Source: Streptomyces triticisoli (GTDB lineage Bacteria > Actinomycetota > Actinomycetes > Streptomycetales > Streptomycetaceae). From it: a DNA stretch of 35,552 nt. Where the stretch lies: positions 1 through 35,552 of the forward strand of contig NZ_QFDQ01000108.1 of the NCBI RefSeq assembly GCF_003270085.1. Reading direction: 5' to 3'. The notes beneath the pieces are model-generated. The model saw nothing but the letters and a program-made list of their open reading frames with translations. It was not told the origin of the DNA and ran no database searches. The position numbers and the translations under genes were made by a program. Of the stretch, positions 24,200-32,737 are shown one piece after another. The stretch's first letter is position 1, and the number at the start of each line of letters is the position of its first letter.

Positions 24200-26394
24200 G
24201 CGACGGACTTCGGCACGGAACCTGGGAACCGCTCCCGGCCGCCCGCTGGGAGGACGCCTACCTCAGCGGCAACGGCCACCACGGCGCCCTCGTGTTCGGC
24301 GATCCGAACAGCGACCGTGTGATCGTCACCCATCACACCCTCATACGCCCCAACGGCGGCGAACACGCCCGGCCCCCGCACCTGGCCGACGAACTGCCCG
24401 CACTCCAGGACCGGTTGCTCGCCGGTGACCTCACGGCCGCCGAGTCCTTCACGGACGGCCGCCCGCTGCAGTGGGTGCAGCCCTTCCACCCGGCCTTCCA
24501 GGTCCGGCTGCGGCGTCCGCCTGGCACCCGGCACTCCTACCGCCGCTCCGTGGACTTCTCCACCGGCGAGGTGACGGCCGCGTGCGCGGACTGGAGCAGC
24601 CGCGTCTTCGTCTCCCGCGCCGACGACGTGATCGCCCAGCAGGTCACCGGGCCCGCCCTCACGCTGGACATCTGCCTGGACCACCGGCTGCCCGGCGCCC
24701 CGGCCGACCTGGGCGTCGACCACGGGGCGCTGCTGACCGCAGAGGGCGCCGTGCTGAGCCTGCGCGCCCGCTACCCCGGCAGCGACCGCGCCTACACCGG
24801 CGTGACCCTGATCGCCGTCACCGGCGGCACCACGGCGCTCGCCCCGCCCGGCGCGCACATCACCGGCGCCGACTCGGTCCTCCTGCTCACCCGGGTGCGG
24901 CGGCACACCGGGGAACCGGACGTGACCGCCGAGGCACGGGCCCTGCGCGACCTGCTCACCGAGCGGACGTACGACGACCTCCTCGACCGCCATCTGCCCC
25001 CGCACCGCACCGCCTACCACCGCGTCACCCTCGACCTGCACGGCGAGCCGGCCGAACGCGCCCTGCCCGGCTCGGAGTTGCTGAAGCACCCCCGCAGCGC
25101 GGCCCTGCTGGAGCGGCTGTTCGCGGCCGGCCGCCACCACCTGCTCTCCTCCAGCGGCCTCCTCCCGCCCCGGCTCACCGGACTGTGGACCGGCGACTGG
25201 AACACGGCCTGGTCCGGCGCGTTCACCACGGACGCCAACCTCAACCTCCAGACCGCCTCCGCCGCCGCGGCCGGCCTCCCCGAGGTCAGCGAGGCCCTCG
25301 CCCGACTCGTCCAGGCGCAGCTCCCCGACTGGCGGGAGAACGCCCGCGCGATCTTCGGCACCCGGGGCGCCGTCGCGCCCGCGCACACCGACGGCGAGTC
25401 CGGCCGCACCTACCACTTCAGCTGTGAGTACCCCCTGCACCTGTGGACCGCCGGTGCCGACTGGCTGCTGAAGCCGCTCGTCGACCACGACGAGACCCGC
25501 AGCGAACGCGACCCGCGTACGGCCGCTGCCCTGGCCGAAGTCGCCCGGTTCTACGAGGACTTCCTCACCCGCACGGACGCCCGCGGCCACCTCGTGATCG
25601 TCCCCTCCTACTCGCCCGAGAACCGTCCCGCGAACGGGAGCTGGGGCGCGCTGAACGCGGCCATGGACCTCTCCGCCGCCCGGCACGCCCTGCGCACCGC
25701 CGCCGCGTACCACCCCGGCATCCCCGAGGCCGAGTGCTGGCAGGCCCTCGCCGACCGCCTCCCGCCGCACCGCGTCAACGCCGACGGCGCCCTCGCCGAG
25801 TGGGCGTGGCCCGGCCTGGAGGACACCTACGACCACCGCCACCTCAGCCACCTCCACGGCGTCTGGCCGCTCGACGAGATCGACCCCCACGACACCCCGG
25901 ACCTGGCCGCCGCCGCCCACCGAGCCCTCGAACTACGGGGCGCGGAGAACGACTCGGCCCACGGCCACCTCCACCACGCCCTGATCGCGGCCCGCCTCGG
26001 CGACGGCGACCGCGCCGCCCACGCGCTCGGACAGGTGCTCGACGGCGACTTCTTCCACGCCTCCCTGATGAGCGCCCACTACCCGAACCGCGACGTCTAC
26101 AACGCGGACGCCGCGCACACCCTGCCCGCCGTGCTGATCGAGATGCTGGTGCGGTCGACTCCGGACCGGCTGGTTCTGCTCCCCGCGCTCCCGCCCACCT
26201 GCCCGGAGGGCGGACTGCGCGGCATCCGTACCCGGTTCGGGGCCGGACTCGACCTCGCCTGGAACCACGGCACGGCCACGGCACTCCTGCGCCCCACCCG
26301 CACCCTGCGCATCGAACTGAGGACTCCCTCCGGCACCCGGCCGCTCGACCTGGTCGCCGGAGAAGACCACGCCCTCGACCTGGAGGCGTGGTGA
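24196..26394 (+). CDS. GH95 alpha-L-fucosidase / alpha-L-galactosidase
   Basis: A 732-residue cytosolic inverting enzyme. The GH95 pattern is clear: RWEDAYLSGNGHHGALVFG at the N-terminal beta domain; PPRLTGLWTGDWNTAWSGAFTTDANLNLQ, with the Asn-x-Asn pair at 348/350; SYSPEN with E475; and HRHLSHLHGVWPLDEID near 548-563 in the (alpha/alpha)6 barrel. Some landmarks vary: the usual MNYW after NxN is replaced by QTAS. GH95 members cleave alpha-1,2-linked L-fucose or L-galactose; the plant xyloglucan fucosidase AXY8 belongs here. There is no signal peptide. It is coupled to GH42 by a 4-base overlap, which fits stepwise removal of fucose then galactose. Confidence 0.85.
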   Translation: MSDGLRHGTWEPLPAARWEDAYLSGNGHHGALVFGDPNSDRVIVTHHTLIRPNGGEHARPPHLADELPALQDRLLAGDLTAAESFTDGRPLQWVQPFHPAFQVRLRRPPGTRHSYRRSVDFSTGEVTAACADWSSRVFVSRADDVIAQQVTGPALTLDICLDHRLPGAPADLGVDHGALLTAEGAVLSLRARYPGSDRAYTGVTLIAVTGGTTALAPPGAHITGADSVLLLTRVRRHTGEPDVTAEARALRDLLTERTYDDLLDRHLPPHRTAYHRVTLDLHGEPAERALPGSELLKHPRSAALLERLFAAGRHHLLSSSGLLPPRLTGLWTGDWNTAWSGAFTTDANLNLQTASAAAAGLPEVSEALARLVQAQLPDWRENARAIFGTRGAVAPAHTDGESGRTYHFSCEYPLHLWTAGADWLLKPLVDHDETRSERDPRTAAALAEVARFYEDFLTRTDARGHLVIVPSYSPENRPANGSWGALNAAMDLSAARHALRTAAAYHPGIPEAECWQALADRLPPHRVNADGALAEWAWPGLEDTYDHRHLSHLHGVWPLDEIDPHDTPDLAAAAHRALELRGAENDSAHGHLHHALIAARLGDGDRAAHALGQVLDGDFFHASLMSAHYPNRDVYNADAAHTLPAVLIEMLVRSTPDRLVLLPALPPTCPEGGLRGIRTRFGAGLDLAWNHGTATALLRPTRTLRIELRTPSGTRPLDLVAGEDHALDLEAW

Positions 26395-26440
26395 CTCCCG
26401 CACACCCCCCGTATTTCCCCCCACCCATGGAAGGAATCCC

Positions 26441-27154
26441 ATGGCAACACGCACCCTGAGCAGGCTCTCCCAGGCCCTGCTCGCCCCCGCCCTCGCGCTC
26501 GGCGCCACCGTCGGCCTCGCCGCCGCCCCCGCCCAGGCCGCCGTCTGGAACTCCTGCGACCAGTGGGGCAACACCACGCTGAACGGCTACATCCTGTACA
26601 ACAACATCTGGGGATCCGGCACCGGCAGCCAGTGCATCTGGGCCAACTCCGGCACCAACTGGGGCGTCTGGGCCAACCACCCCAACACCGGCGGCATCAA
26701 GTCCTACCCCAACGCCAAGAAGGTGATCAACAAGCCGATCACCTCGCTCTCCTCGCTCACCAGCAACTACAACGTCACCGTGCCGTCCTCCGGCGCGTAC
26801 AACACGTCGTACGACATCTGGGACACCGCCTACAGGTACGAGATCATGCTCTGGGTCAACAAGACCGGAGCCGTCGGCCCGCTCGGCAGCCCCCAGGGCG
26901 GCGTCACCCTCGGCGGGTCGACCTGGTCCGTGTACAAGGGCAACAACGGCTCGAACGAGGTCTTCTCGTTCATCCGTAGCTCCAACTCCACCTCGGGCAC
27001 GGTGAACATCCTGCCGATCCTGAAGTGGATCAAGGACGCCAAGGGCTGGTTCGGCAACGTCACCATCGGTGACGTGCAGTTCGGCTACGAGATCACGTCG
27101 TCCTCGGGCGGGCTGGACTTCACTACCAACAGCCTGACCGTCAGCAGCAGTTGA
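26441..27154 (+). CDS. Secreted GH12 endo-beta-1,4-glucanase (likely xyloglucanase)
   Basis: A 237-residue enzyme with a Sec signal (SRLSQALLAPALALGATVGLAAAPAQA-AVW, cleavage near residue 33) and a single catalytic jelly-roll domain; no carbohydrate-binding module. GH12 landmarks: CDQWGNTTLNGYILYNNIWG, WGVWANHPNTGGIKSYPN, YEIMLW with nucleophile E134, and FGYEITSSSGG with acid/base E217. It starts at ATG 26441 behind AAGGAA, 46 bases after the GH95 stop and in the same operon. The short loop before E134 (YDIWDTAYRYE) resembles GH12 xyloglucanases more than the longer loop of typical Streptomyces cellulases; this is an impression without alignment. As the only secreted hydrolase of the locus it would generate the imported oligosaccharides. 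Confidence 0.88.
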   Translation: MATRTLSRLSQALLAPALALGATVGLAAAPAQAAVWNSCDQWGNTTLNGYILYNNIWGSGTGSQCIWANSGTNWGVWANHPNTGGIKSYPNAKKVINKPITSLSSLTSNYNVTVPSSGAYNTSYDIWDTAYRYEIMLWVNKTGAVGPLGSPQGGVTLGGSTWSVYKGNNGSNEVFSFIRSSNSTSGTVNILPILKWIKDAKGWFGNVTIGDVQFGYEITSSSGGLDFTTNSLTVSSS

Positions 27155-27172
27155 TCCCGGCGTCCGCATGAG

Positions 27173-27210
27173 CGTGCGGCCGGTCCCTCCCCTACGGGAC
27201 CGGCCGCACG
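27173..27210. terminator. Perfect 15-bp bidirectional terminator
   Basis: CGTGCGGCCGGTCCC (27173-27187) and GGGACCGGCCGCACG (27196-27210) form a perfect 15-bp stem with an 8-base loop (TCCCCTAC). It lies between the ends of the convergent GH12 (27154) and GH31 (27227) genes. Confidence 0.88.
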
Positions 27211-27226
27211 TCCGCGTCGGGCCGGG

Positions 27227-29278
27227 CTACCCGGTGATCGGCAGTTCGGCCCCGTCCCGCAGGAACAGCGGGATGCGGTCCAGGGGGGCGTCGACCGTCA
27301 CGGCCGTACCGCCCTCGTACGTCCTGCCCGTCCACGCGTCGGTCCAGCGGGCGCCCGCCGGGAGGTGGGTGGTCCGGGCCGTCGCGCCCGCCGTCAGCAC
27401 CGGCGCCACCAGCAGGTCCCGGCCGAAGAGGTAGGCGTCGTCCACCGTCCACGCGGTCTGGTCGCCGGGGAACTCCAGGAACAGCGGCCGCATCACCGGC
27501 AGCCCCTCCTCGTGGGCCTCCCGCATGACATCGAGGACGTACGGCTTCAGGCGCTCGCGCAGCCGCAGGTACTTCTCCAGGACCAGGTAGGCCTCGTCGC
27601 CGTAGGACCAGACCTCGTTGGGGCCGCCGGTCATCTCCGGGCCCAGCGGCATGCCCGGCCGGCGGAAGCCGTGCAGGCGCATCAGCGGCGACAGCGCGCC
27701 GAACTGGAACCAGCGGACCACCACCTCCCGGTACGCCGGATCGTCCGGGTCGCCGCCGTGGAAGCCGCCGATGTCGGTGTTCCACCAGGGGATGCCGGAC
27801 AGGGCGGTGTTCAGGCCGGCCGCGATCTGGCGGCGCAGGGTGGCGAAGTCGGTGCCGATGTCACCGGACCACAGGGCGGCGCCGTGCCGCTGACTGCCCG
27901 CCCAGGCCGAGCGGTTGAGGGTGATCACCTCGTCCACGCCGGCGGCGCGCAGGCCCTCGTCGAAGGCGCGGGAGTTCTCGGCCGGGTAGAGGTTGCCGAC
28001 CTCCAGGCCGGGGCCCGCCCAGTAGCGGAGGTTCTCCGAGAAGCCCGGCTTCAGCTCCGGCTCGCAGGCGTCCAGCCAGAAGGCGGTGATGCCGTACGGG
28101 TCCAGGTAGTTCTCCTTGATCCTGGACCACACGAACGCGCGGGCGTCGGGGTTGGTGGCGTCGTAGAAGGCCACCTGGACGGTGGAGGAGACCTCCTTGT
28201 CCGGCCAGTCCGCGTGCGCCATCGGGCCGTACTGGGTGCCGATGAAGTAGCCGCGCTGATCCATCACCGGGTGGTTCTCCGACAGCGGGGAGACCGAGGG
28301 CCAGACGCTCACCACCAGCTTGATGCCGAGCTCGTCCAGCTCCCGGACCATCGCGGCCGGGTCCGGCCACTCCTTCGGGTCGAACTTCCACTCGCCCAGG
28401 TGCGTCCAGTGGAAGAAGTCGCAGACGATCGCGTCGACGGGCAGGTTCCGGCGCTTGTACTCCCTTGCCACGGCGAGGAGTTCGTCCTGGGTGCGGTAGC
28501 GCAGCTTGCACTGCCAGAAGCCGGCCGCCCACTCGGGGAGCATGGGTGTGCGGCCGGTCACCGCGCTGTAGCGGCGCTGGGTGTCGGCCGGGGTGCCCGC
28601 GGTGATCCAGTAGTCGATCTGGCGGGCGGAGTCCGCCACCCAGCGGGTGCCGTTGCCGGCCAGCTCCACGCGGCCGATCGCCGGGTTGTTCCACAGCAGG
28701 GTGTAGCCGCGGCTGGAGGTGAGCACGGGGATGGTCACCTCGGCGTTGCGCTGGACCAGGTCCAGGACCAGGCCCTTCTGGTCGAGCCGGCCGTGCTGGT
28801 GCTGGCCGAGGCCGTACAGCTTCTCGTCGTCGTAGGCGGAGAAGCGCTGCTCCAGACGGTGGTGGCCGTTGCCGACGGCGGTGTAGAGGCGCGGGCCGGG
28901 CCACCAGAAGTGGGCACGTTCCTCGGCCAGCAGCTCCGCCTGGTCGTCCGTGCGCAGGAAACGGATCAGGCCCTCGCTGTTCATGTCGACCGTGAGCGCG
29001 CCGACGGTCAGGCGTCCGTGGCCGTTCTCGATCTTGACGGTGCTCTCGGTGACCGGGGCGTCCGGGAGGAGCGCGCCGGGCAGGCCGTCCAGGACCGGGC
29101 CGCCGAGCCGGGCGCGCACCCGGACCGCGTCCGGGCCCCACGGCTCGATGCGTACGGTCTCCTGGCGGCCGCTCCACTCCAGCGCGCCGTCCCGGTCGTG
29201 GAAGGTGCCGGCGGTGGGGGAGGACTGGGCGAGGCTGACCGTGCCGTGCTGAGGGTGGGTCTCGGCATGCTGGTTCAC
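27227..29278 (-). CDS. GH31 alpha-xylosidase-type glycosidase
   Basis: A 683-residue cytosolic retaining enzyme. It starts at GTG 29278 with AAGGAG six bases upstream. An N-terminal galactose-mutarotase-like beta domain (with YGLGQHQHGRLDQKG at 155-169) precedes the barrel (about 245-590). The nucleophile lies in FWLDACEPE (D403) and the acid/base in LWSGDIGTDF (D473). RLHGFRRPG and the C-terminal beta domains follow. The DACEPE nucleophile context and short N-terminal region resemble bacterial alpha-xylosidases and related GH31 transferases rather than maltases. It lies 109 bases downstream of the LacI gene on the same strand, probably co-transcribed. In the locus it would release alpha-1,6-xylose from the non-reducing end of xyloglucan oligosaccharides. 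Confidence 0.85.
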   Translation of the reverse strand: MNQHAETHPQHGTVSLAQSSPTAGTFHDRDGALEWSGRQETVRIEPWGPDAVRVRARLGGPVLDGLPGALLPDAPVTESTVKIENGHGRLTVGALTVDMNSEGLIRFLRTDDQAELLAEERAHFWWPGPRLYTAVGNGHHRLEQRFSAYDDEKLYGLGQHQHGRLDQKGLVLDLVQRNAEVTIPVLTSSRGYTLLWNNPAIGRVELAGNGTRWVADSARQIDYWITAGTPADTQRRYSAVTGRTPMLPEWAAGFWQCKLRYRTQDELLAVAREYKRRNLPVDAIVCDFFHWTHLGEWKFDPKEWPDPAAMVRELDELGIKLVVSVWPSVSPLSENHPVMDQRGYFIGTQYGPMAHADWPDKEVSSTVQVAFYDATNPDARAFVWSRIKENYLDPYGITAFWLDACEPELKPGFSENLRYWAGPGLEVGNLYPAENSRAFDEGLRAAGVDEVITLNRSAWAGSQRHGAALWSGDIGTDFATLRRQIAAGLNTALSGIPWWNTDIGGFHGGDPDDPAYREVVVRWFQFGALSPLMRLHGFRRPGMPLGPEMTGGPNEVWSYGDEAYLVLEKYLRLRERLKPYVLDVMREAHEEGLPVMRPLFLEFPGDQTAWTVDDAYLFGRDLLVAPVLTAGATARTTHLPAGARWTDAWTGRTYEGGTAVTVDAPLDRIPLFLRDGAELPITG

Positions 29279-29387
29279 GGGGTGCTCCTTGGAGGAGTGC
29301 GGACAGGGGCGTCCTGCGGGAGGCGCGGGAGGAGGGCATGGGGGTGCCCGGGGCGGGGCGGTGTGCCAGATGGGGCGGTGCGGGTGT

Positions 29388-30401
29388 TCAGGAGCGGGAG
29401 GGGACCGGGCCCGAACTCGCCCGGACCGTCAACTCGGGCGGGAGGAGCACCACTTCGTCCGTGCCACGCCCGCCGAGCTTCGCCATCAGGTGCTCGACCG
29501 CGCGTCGGCCCATCTCCTGGGCGGGGATGCCCGCGGAGGTCAGGCGCACCGAGGCCTGGACGGCCACCTGGTCGGGGCAGATCGCGACCACCGACATGTC
29601 CTCCGGCACGGCCCGGCTCTGCTGGCGCAACAGGGCGAGCAGGGGTTCGACGGCGGACTCGTTCTGCACGATGAAGCCCGTGGTGCCGGGGCGCTCGTCG
29701 AGGATCCGGGCCAGCGTCGCCGCCACCGCGTCGTAGCCGCCCTCGCAGGGGCGGTGCAGCGCCCGCAGGCCCAGCTCGCGGGCGCGGGAGCGCAGACCGT
29801 CGAGGGTGCGTTCGGCGAAGCCGGTGTGCCGCTCGTAGACGGCGGGCGCCTCGCCGATGACAGCGATGTCACGGTGCCCGAGCATCGCCAGGTGCTCCAG
29901 GCAGAGCGCGCCCGTCGCGCCCCAGTCCAGGTCGACGCAGGTCAGACCGGCGGTGTCGGCGGGCAGGCCGATCAGGACGGACGGCTGGTCAGTCGCACGC
30001 AACAGCGGCAGCCGCTCGTCGTCCAGTTCGACGTCCATCAGGATCATGGCGTCGGCGAGTCCGCTGCCGGTGACCCGGCGCACGGCGTCGGGGCCCTCCT
30101 CGCCGGTGAGCAGCAGCACGTCGTAGCCGTGGGTGCGGGCGGTGGTCGCCACGGCGATGGCGATCTCCATCATCACCGGTACGTACATGTCGGTGCGCAG
30201 CGGGATCATCAGGGCGATGATGTTCGACCGGCTGCTCGCCAGGGCGCGGGCGCCCGCGTTCGGGTGGTAGCCGAGCACCCGGATGCTCTCCTCGACCCGC
30301 CGCCGGGTGCTCGCGGAGATGGACCGCTTGCCGCTGAGGACGTAGCTCACCGTGCTCGCCGAGACTCCGGCGTGCTGGGCGACCTCGGCGAGGGTGACCA
30401 T
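29388..30401 (-). CDS. LacI-family repressor of the glycan locus
   Basis: A 337-residue regulator. ATG 30401 is chosen because GGGAG precedes it by six bases and because the family's N-terminus begins here. The helix-turn-helix and hinge read VTLAEVAQHAGVSASTVSYVLSGKRSISASTRRRVEESIRVLGYHPN, followed by the periplasmic-binding-protein-like sensor domain (NIIALMIPLRTDMYVPVMMEI to the C-terminal TSAGIPAQEMGRRAVEHLM). One operator copy lies 18 bases upstream of its start and another about 107 bases upstream, so it is autoregulated. Identical operators stand before the GH3 and ABC operons. The inducer is probably an imported oligosaccharide of the substrate. Confidence 0.92.
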   Translation of the reverse strand: MVTLAEVAQHAGVSASTVSYVLSGKRSISASTRRRVEESIRVLGYHPNAGARALASSRSNIIALMIPLRTDMYVPVMMEIAIAVATTARTHGYDVLLLTGEEGPDAVRRVTGSGLADAMILMDVELDDERLPLLRATDQPSVLIGLPADTAGLTCVDLDWGATGALCLEHLAMLGHRDIAVIGEAPAVYERHTGFAERTLDGLRSRARELGLRALHRPCEGGYDAVAATLARILDERPGTTGFIVQNESAVEPLLALLRQQSRAVPEDMSVVAICPDQVAVQASVRLTSAGIPAQEMGRRAVEHLMAKLGGRGTDEVVLLPPELTVRASSGPVPSRS

Positions 30402-30418
30402 CCAGCTCTCCCAGCTTT

Positions 30419-30432
30419 GTGAAGCGCTTCGA
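30419..30432. promoter_or_regulatory. LacI-type operator 3 (two mismatches)
   Basis: GTGAAGCGCTTCGA matches the operator 14-mer at 12 of 14 positions and lies 18 bases upstream of the LacI start codon. A further half-site TTCGACA occurs at 30468-30474. The weaker sequence fits a lower-affinity autoregulatory site. Confidence 0.75.
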
Positions 30433-30507
30433 CAGTGCGCGTTGCTGACATCGGGCGATGAGGGTGGTTCGACAGTAACCCCAGCAGGAGTGGGTGTCCA
30501 TAGGCTG

Positions 30508-30521
30508 TCGAAGCGCTTCGA
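30508..30521. promoter_or_regulatory. LacI-type operator 4
   Basis: A perfect copy of TCGAAGCGCTTCGA, flanked by TG and CT, in the 364-base gap 30402-30765 between the divergent LacI and acyl-CoA dehydrogenase genes. It most likely serves the LacI-GH31 transcript; it is 245 bases from the dehydrogenase. The rest of this gap (30534-30717) shows no gene that I can support. Confidence 0.87.
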
Positions 30522-30717
30522 CTGTTTTCTTGCGGCGGCCTTGGGAGGCGCGAGGACGGCAGGGCCATCCGAATGGAGCACACGACTGGTCGTCGCACCG
30601 CGCCCACACGATGCTGGGTGGCACCGCACCGAAACAGAACGGTGGACTGCGAGCGTCCGTGCGCGAGGGGTGGTGGGTCCGCCCGGTATCGGGTACATAC
30701 GATCCAGTAGCACCGGT

Positions 30718-30730
30718 CGGTAACGTACCG
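30718..30730. promoter_or_regulatory. Palindrome upstream of acyl-CoA dehydrogenase
   Basis: CGGTA-acg-TACCG is a perfect inverted repeat 36 bases before the dehydrogenase ATG, preceded by the related CACCGGTCGG. The shape resembles TetR-type operators upstream of fatty acid genes in actinobacteria, but no regulator gene is adjacent. Confidence 0.4.
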
Positions 30731-30765
30731 CCCTCACAATCCCTATTCGCGGCGAGGTGAGCCTC

Positions 30766-32706
30766 ATGTCCGCACCAACGTCCAACAAGCCCGCCGTCAC
30801 CGAGCGCGAGGCGCGTCAGGTGGCGGAGGCCGCCCGGGAGCAGGACTGGCGCAAGCCCAGCTTCGCCAAGGAGCTGTTCCTGGGCCGCCTCCGGCTGGAC
30901 CTCATCCATCCGCACCCGCTCCCGGCCGACGACGAGGTCCAGCGCGGCGAGGAGTTCCTCGCCAAGCTCCGCGACTTCTGCGAGACGAAGATCGACTCGG
31001 CCCGGATCGAGCGGGACGCGCGGATCCCGGACGAGGTCGTCACCGGGCTCAAGGAGCTCGGCGCCCTCGGCATGAAGATCGACACCAGATACGGCGGGCT
31101 CGGCCTGACCCAGGTCTACTACAACAAGGCCCTCGCCCTGGCCGGCTCCGCCAGCCCAGCGATCGGCGCGCTGCTCTCCGCGCATCAGTCGATCGGCGTA
31201 CCGCAGCCGCTGAAAATCTTCGGCACACAGGAGCAGAAGGAGACCTTCCTGCCGCGCTGCGCCCGCACGGACATCTCCGCCTTCCTGCTGACCGAGCCGG
31301 ACGTGGGCTCCGACCCGGCACGCCTGGCGACCACGGCGGTCCCGGACGGGGACGACTACGTCCTCGACGGGGTCAAACTGTGGACGACCAACGGGGTAGT
31401 CGCCGACCTCCTCGTCGTCATGGCGCGCGTGCCGAAGTCCGAGGGCCACCGGGGCGGCATCACCGCCTTCGTCGTCGAGGCCGCCTCCGAGGGCGTCACG
31501 GTGGAGAACCGCAACGCCTTCATGGGCCTGCGCGGCATCGAGAACGGCGTCACCCGCTTCCACCGGGTCCGCGTCCCGGCCGCCCACCGCATCGGCGAGG
31601 AGGGACAAGGCCTGAAGATCGCCCTGACCACCCTCAACACCGGCCGGCTGTCCCTGCCGGCGATGTGCGCGGGCGCGGGCAAGTGGTGCCTGAAGATCGC
31701 CCGAGAGTGGTCGGCGGTCCGCGAGCAGTGGGGCAAGCCGGTCGCGCTGCACGAGGCGGTCGGCTCGAAGATCTCCTTCATCGCGGCCACCACCTTCGCG
31801 CTGGAGGCGGTGCTCGACCTGTCCTCCCAGATGGCCGACGAGAACCGCAACGACATCCGCATCGAGGCCGCCCTCGCCAAGCTCTACGGCTCGGAGATGG
31901 CCTGGAAGATGGCCGACGAGCTGGTCCAGATCCGCGGCGGCCGCGGCTACGAGACGGCCGCCTCCCTCGCCGCCCGCGGCGAACGCGCGGTCCCCGCCGA
32001 GCAGATGCTGCGCGACCTGCGCATCAACCGCATCTTCGAGGGCTCCACCGAGATCATGCACCTGCTGATCGCCCGTGAGGCCGTCGACGCCCACCTCTCG
32101 GTCGCCGGCGACCTCATCGACCCCGACAAGTCCCTGTCGGACAAGGCGAAGGCAGGCGCTAACGCGGGCGTCTTCTACGCCAAGTGGCTGCCGAAGCTGG
32201 TCGCCGGCCCCGGTCAGCTCCCGCGCGCGTACGCCGAGTTCCACCCGCCCGGCCACCGCGACCTCTCGCCCCACCTGCGCTACGTCGAACGCCACGCCCG
32301 CAAGCTCGCCCGCTCCACCTTCTACGCCATGTCCCGCTGGCAGGGCCGGATGGAGACCAAACAGGGCTTCCTCGGCCGGGTCGTCGACATCGGCGCCGAA
32401 CTGTTCGCGATGAGCGCGGCCTGCGTCCGCGCCGAACTCCTGCGCACCCAGGGCGACCACGGCCGCGAGGCCTACCAGCTCGCCGACGCCTTCTGCCACC
32501 AGTCCCGCATCCGCGTCGCCGAACTCTTCGACCGCCTGTGGACCAACACCGACGACCTCGACCGCAAGGTCGTCAAGGGCGTCCTCGGAGGGGTCTACGA
32601 GTGGCTGGAGGAGGGCGTCATCGACCCCTCGGACGACGGCCCGTGGATCGCGGAGGCGGCCCCCGGGGCGTCGGAGCGGGAGAACGTGCACCGGCCGATC
32701 CGGTGA
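30766..32706 (+). CDS. Acyl-CoA dehydrogenase, long form
   Basis: A 646-residue FAD enzyme that introduces the alpha-beta double bond in acyl-CoA during beta-oxidation. ATG 30766 with GAGGTGAG upstream is preferred over GTG 30757. The ACAD core spans about residues 60-450: LTEPDVGSDPARL (substrate/FAD segment), GVKLWTTNG, GLRGIENG, NTGRLSLPAMCAGAGKW and QIRGGRGYETA, then RIFEGSTEIMHLLIAREAVD near the active-site region. An extra helical C-terminal domain of about 190 residues makes it longer than the usual 380-400, like VLCAD-type enzymes. Its upstream region is shared with lacI, but no functional link to the glycan locus is evident. Confidence 0.9.
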   Translation: MSAPTSNKPAVTEREARQVAEAAREQDWRKPSFAKELFLGRLRLDLIHPHPLPADDEVQRGEEFLAKLRDFCETKIDSARIERDARIPDEVVTGLKELGALGMKIDTRYGGLGLTQVYYNKALALAGSASPAIGALLSAHQSIGVPQPLKIFGTQEQKETFLPRCARTDISAFLLTEPDVGSDPARLATTAVPDGDDYVLDGVKLWTTNGVVADLLVVMARVPKSEGHRGGITAFVVEAASEGVTVENRNAFMGLRGIENGVTRFHRVRVPAAHRIGEEGQGLKIALTTLNTGRLSLPAMCAGAGKWCLKIAREWSAVREQWGKPVALHEAVGSKISFIAATTFALEAVLDLSSQMADENRNDIRIEAALAKLYGSEMAWKMADELVQIRGGRGYETAASLAARGERAVPAEQMLRDLRINRIFEGSTEIMHLLIAREAVDAHLSVAGDLIDPDKSLSDKAKAGANAGVFYAKWLPKLVAGPGQLPRAYAEFHPPGHRDLSPHLRYVERHARKLARSTFYAMSRWQGRMETKQGFLGRVVDIGAELFAMSAACVRAELLRTQGDHGREAYQLADAFCHQSRIRVAELFDRLWTNTDDLDRKVVKGVLGGVYEWLEEGVIDPSDDGPWIAEAAPGASERENVHRPIR

Positions 32707-32737
32707 CGGTGAGGACCGGTTACGACCGGTTGCAGAC

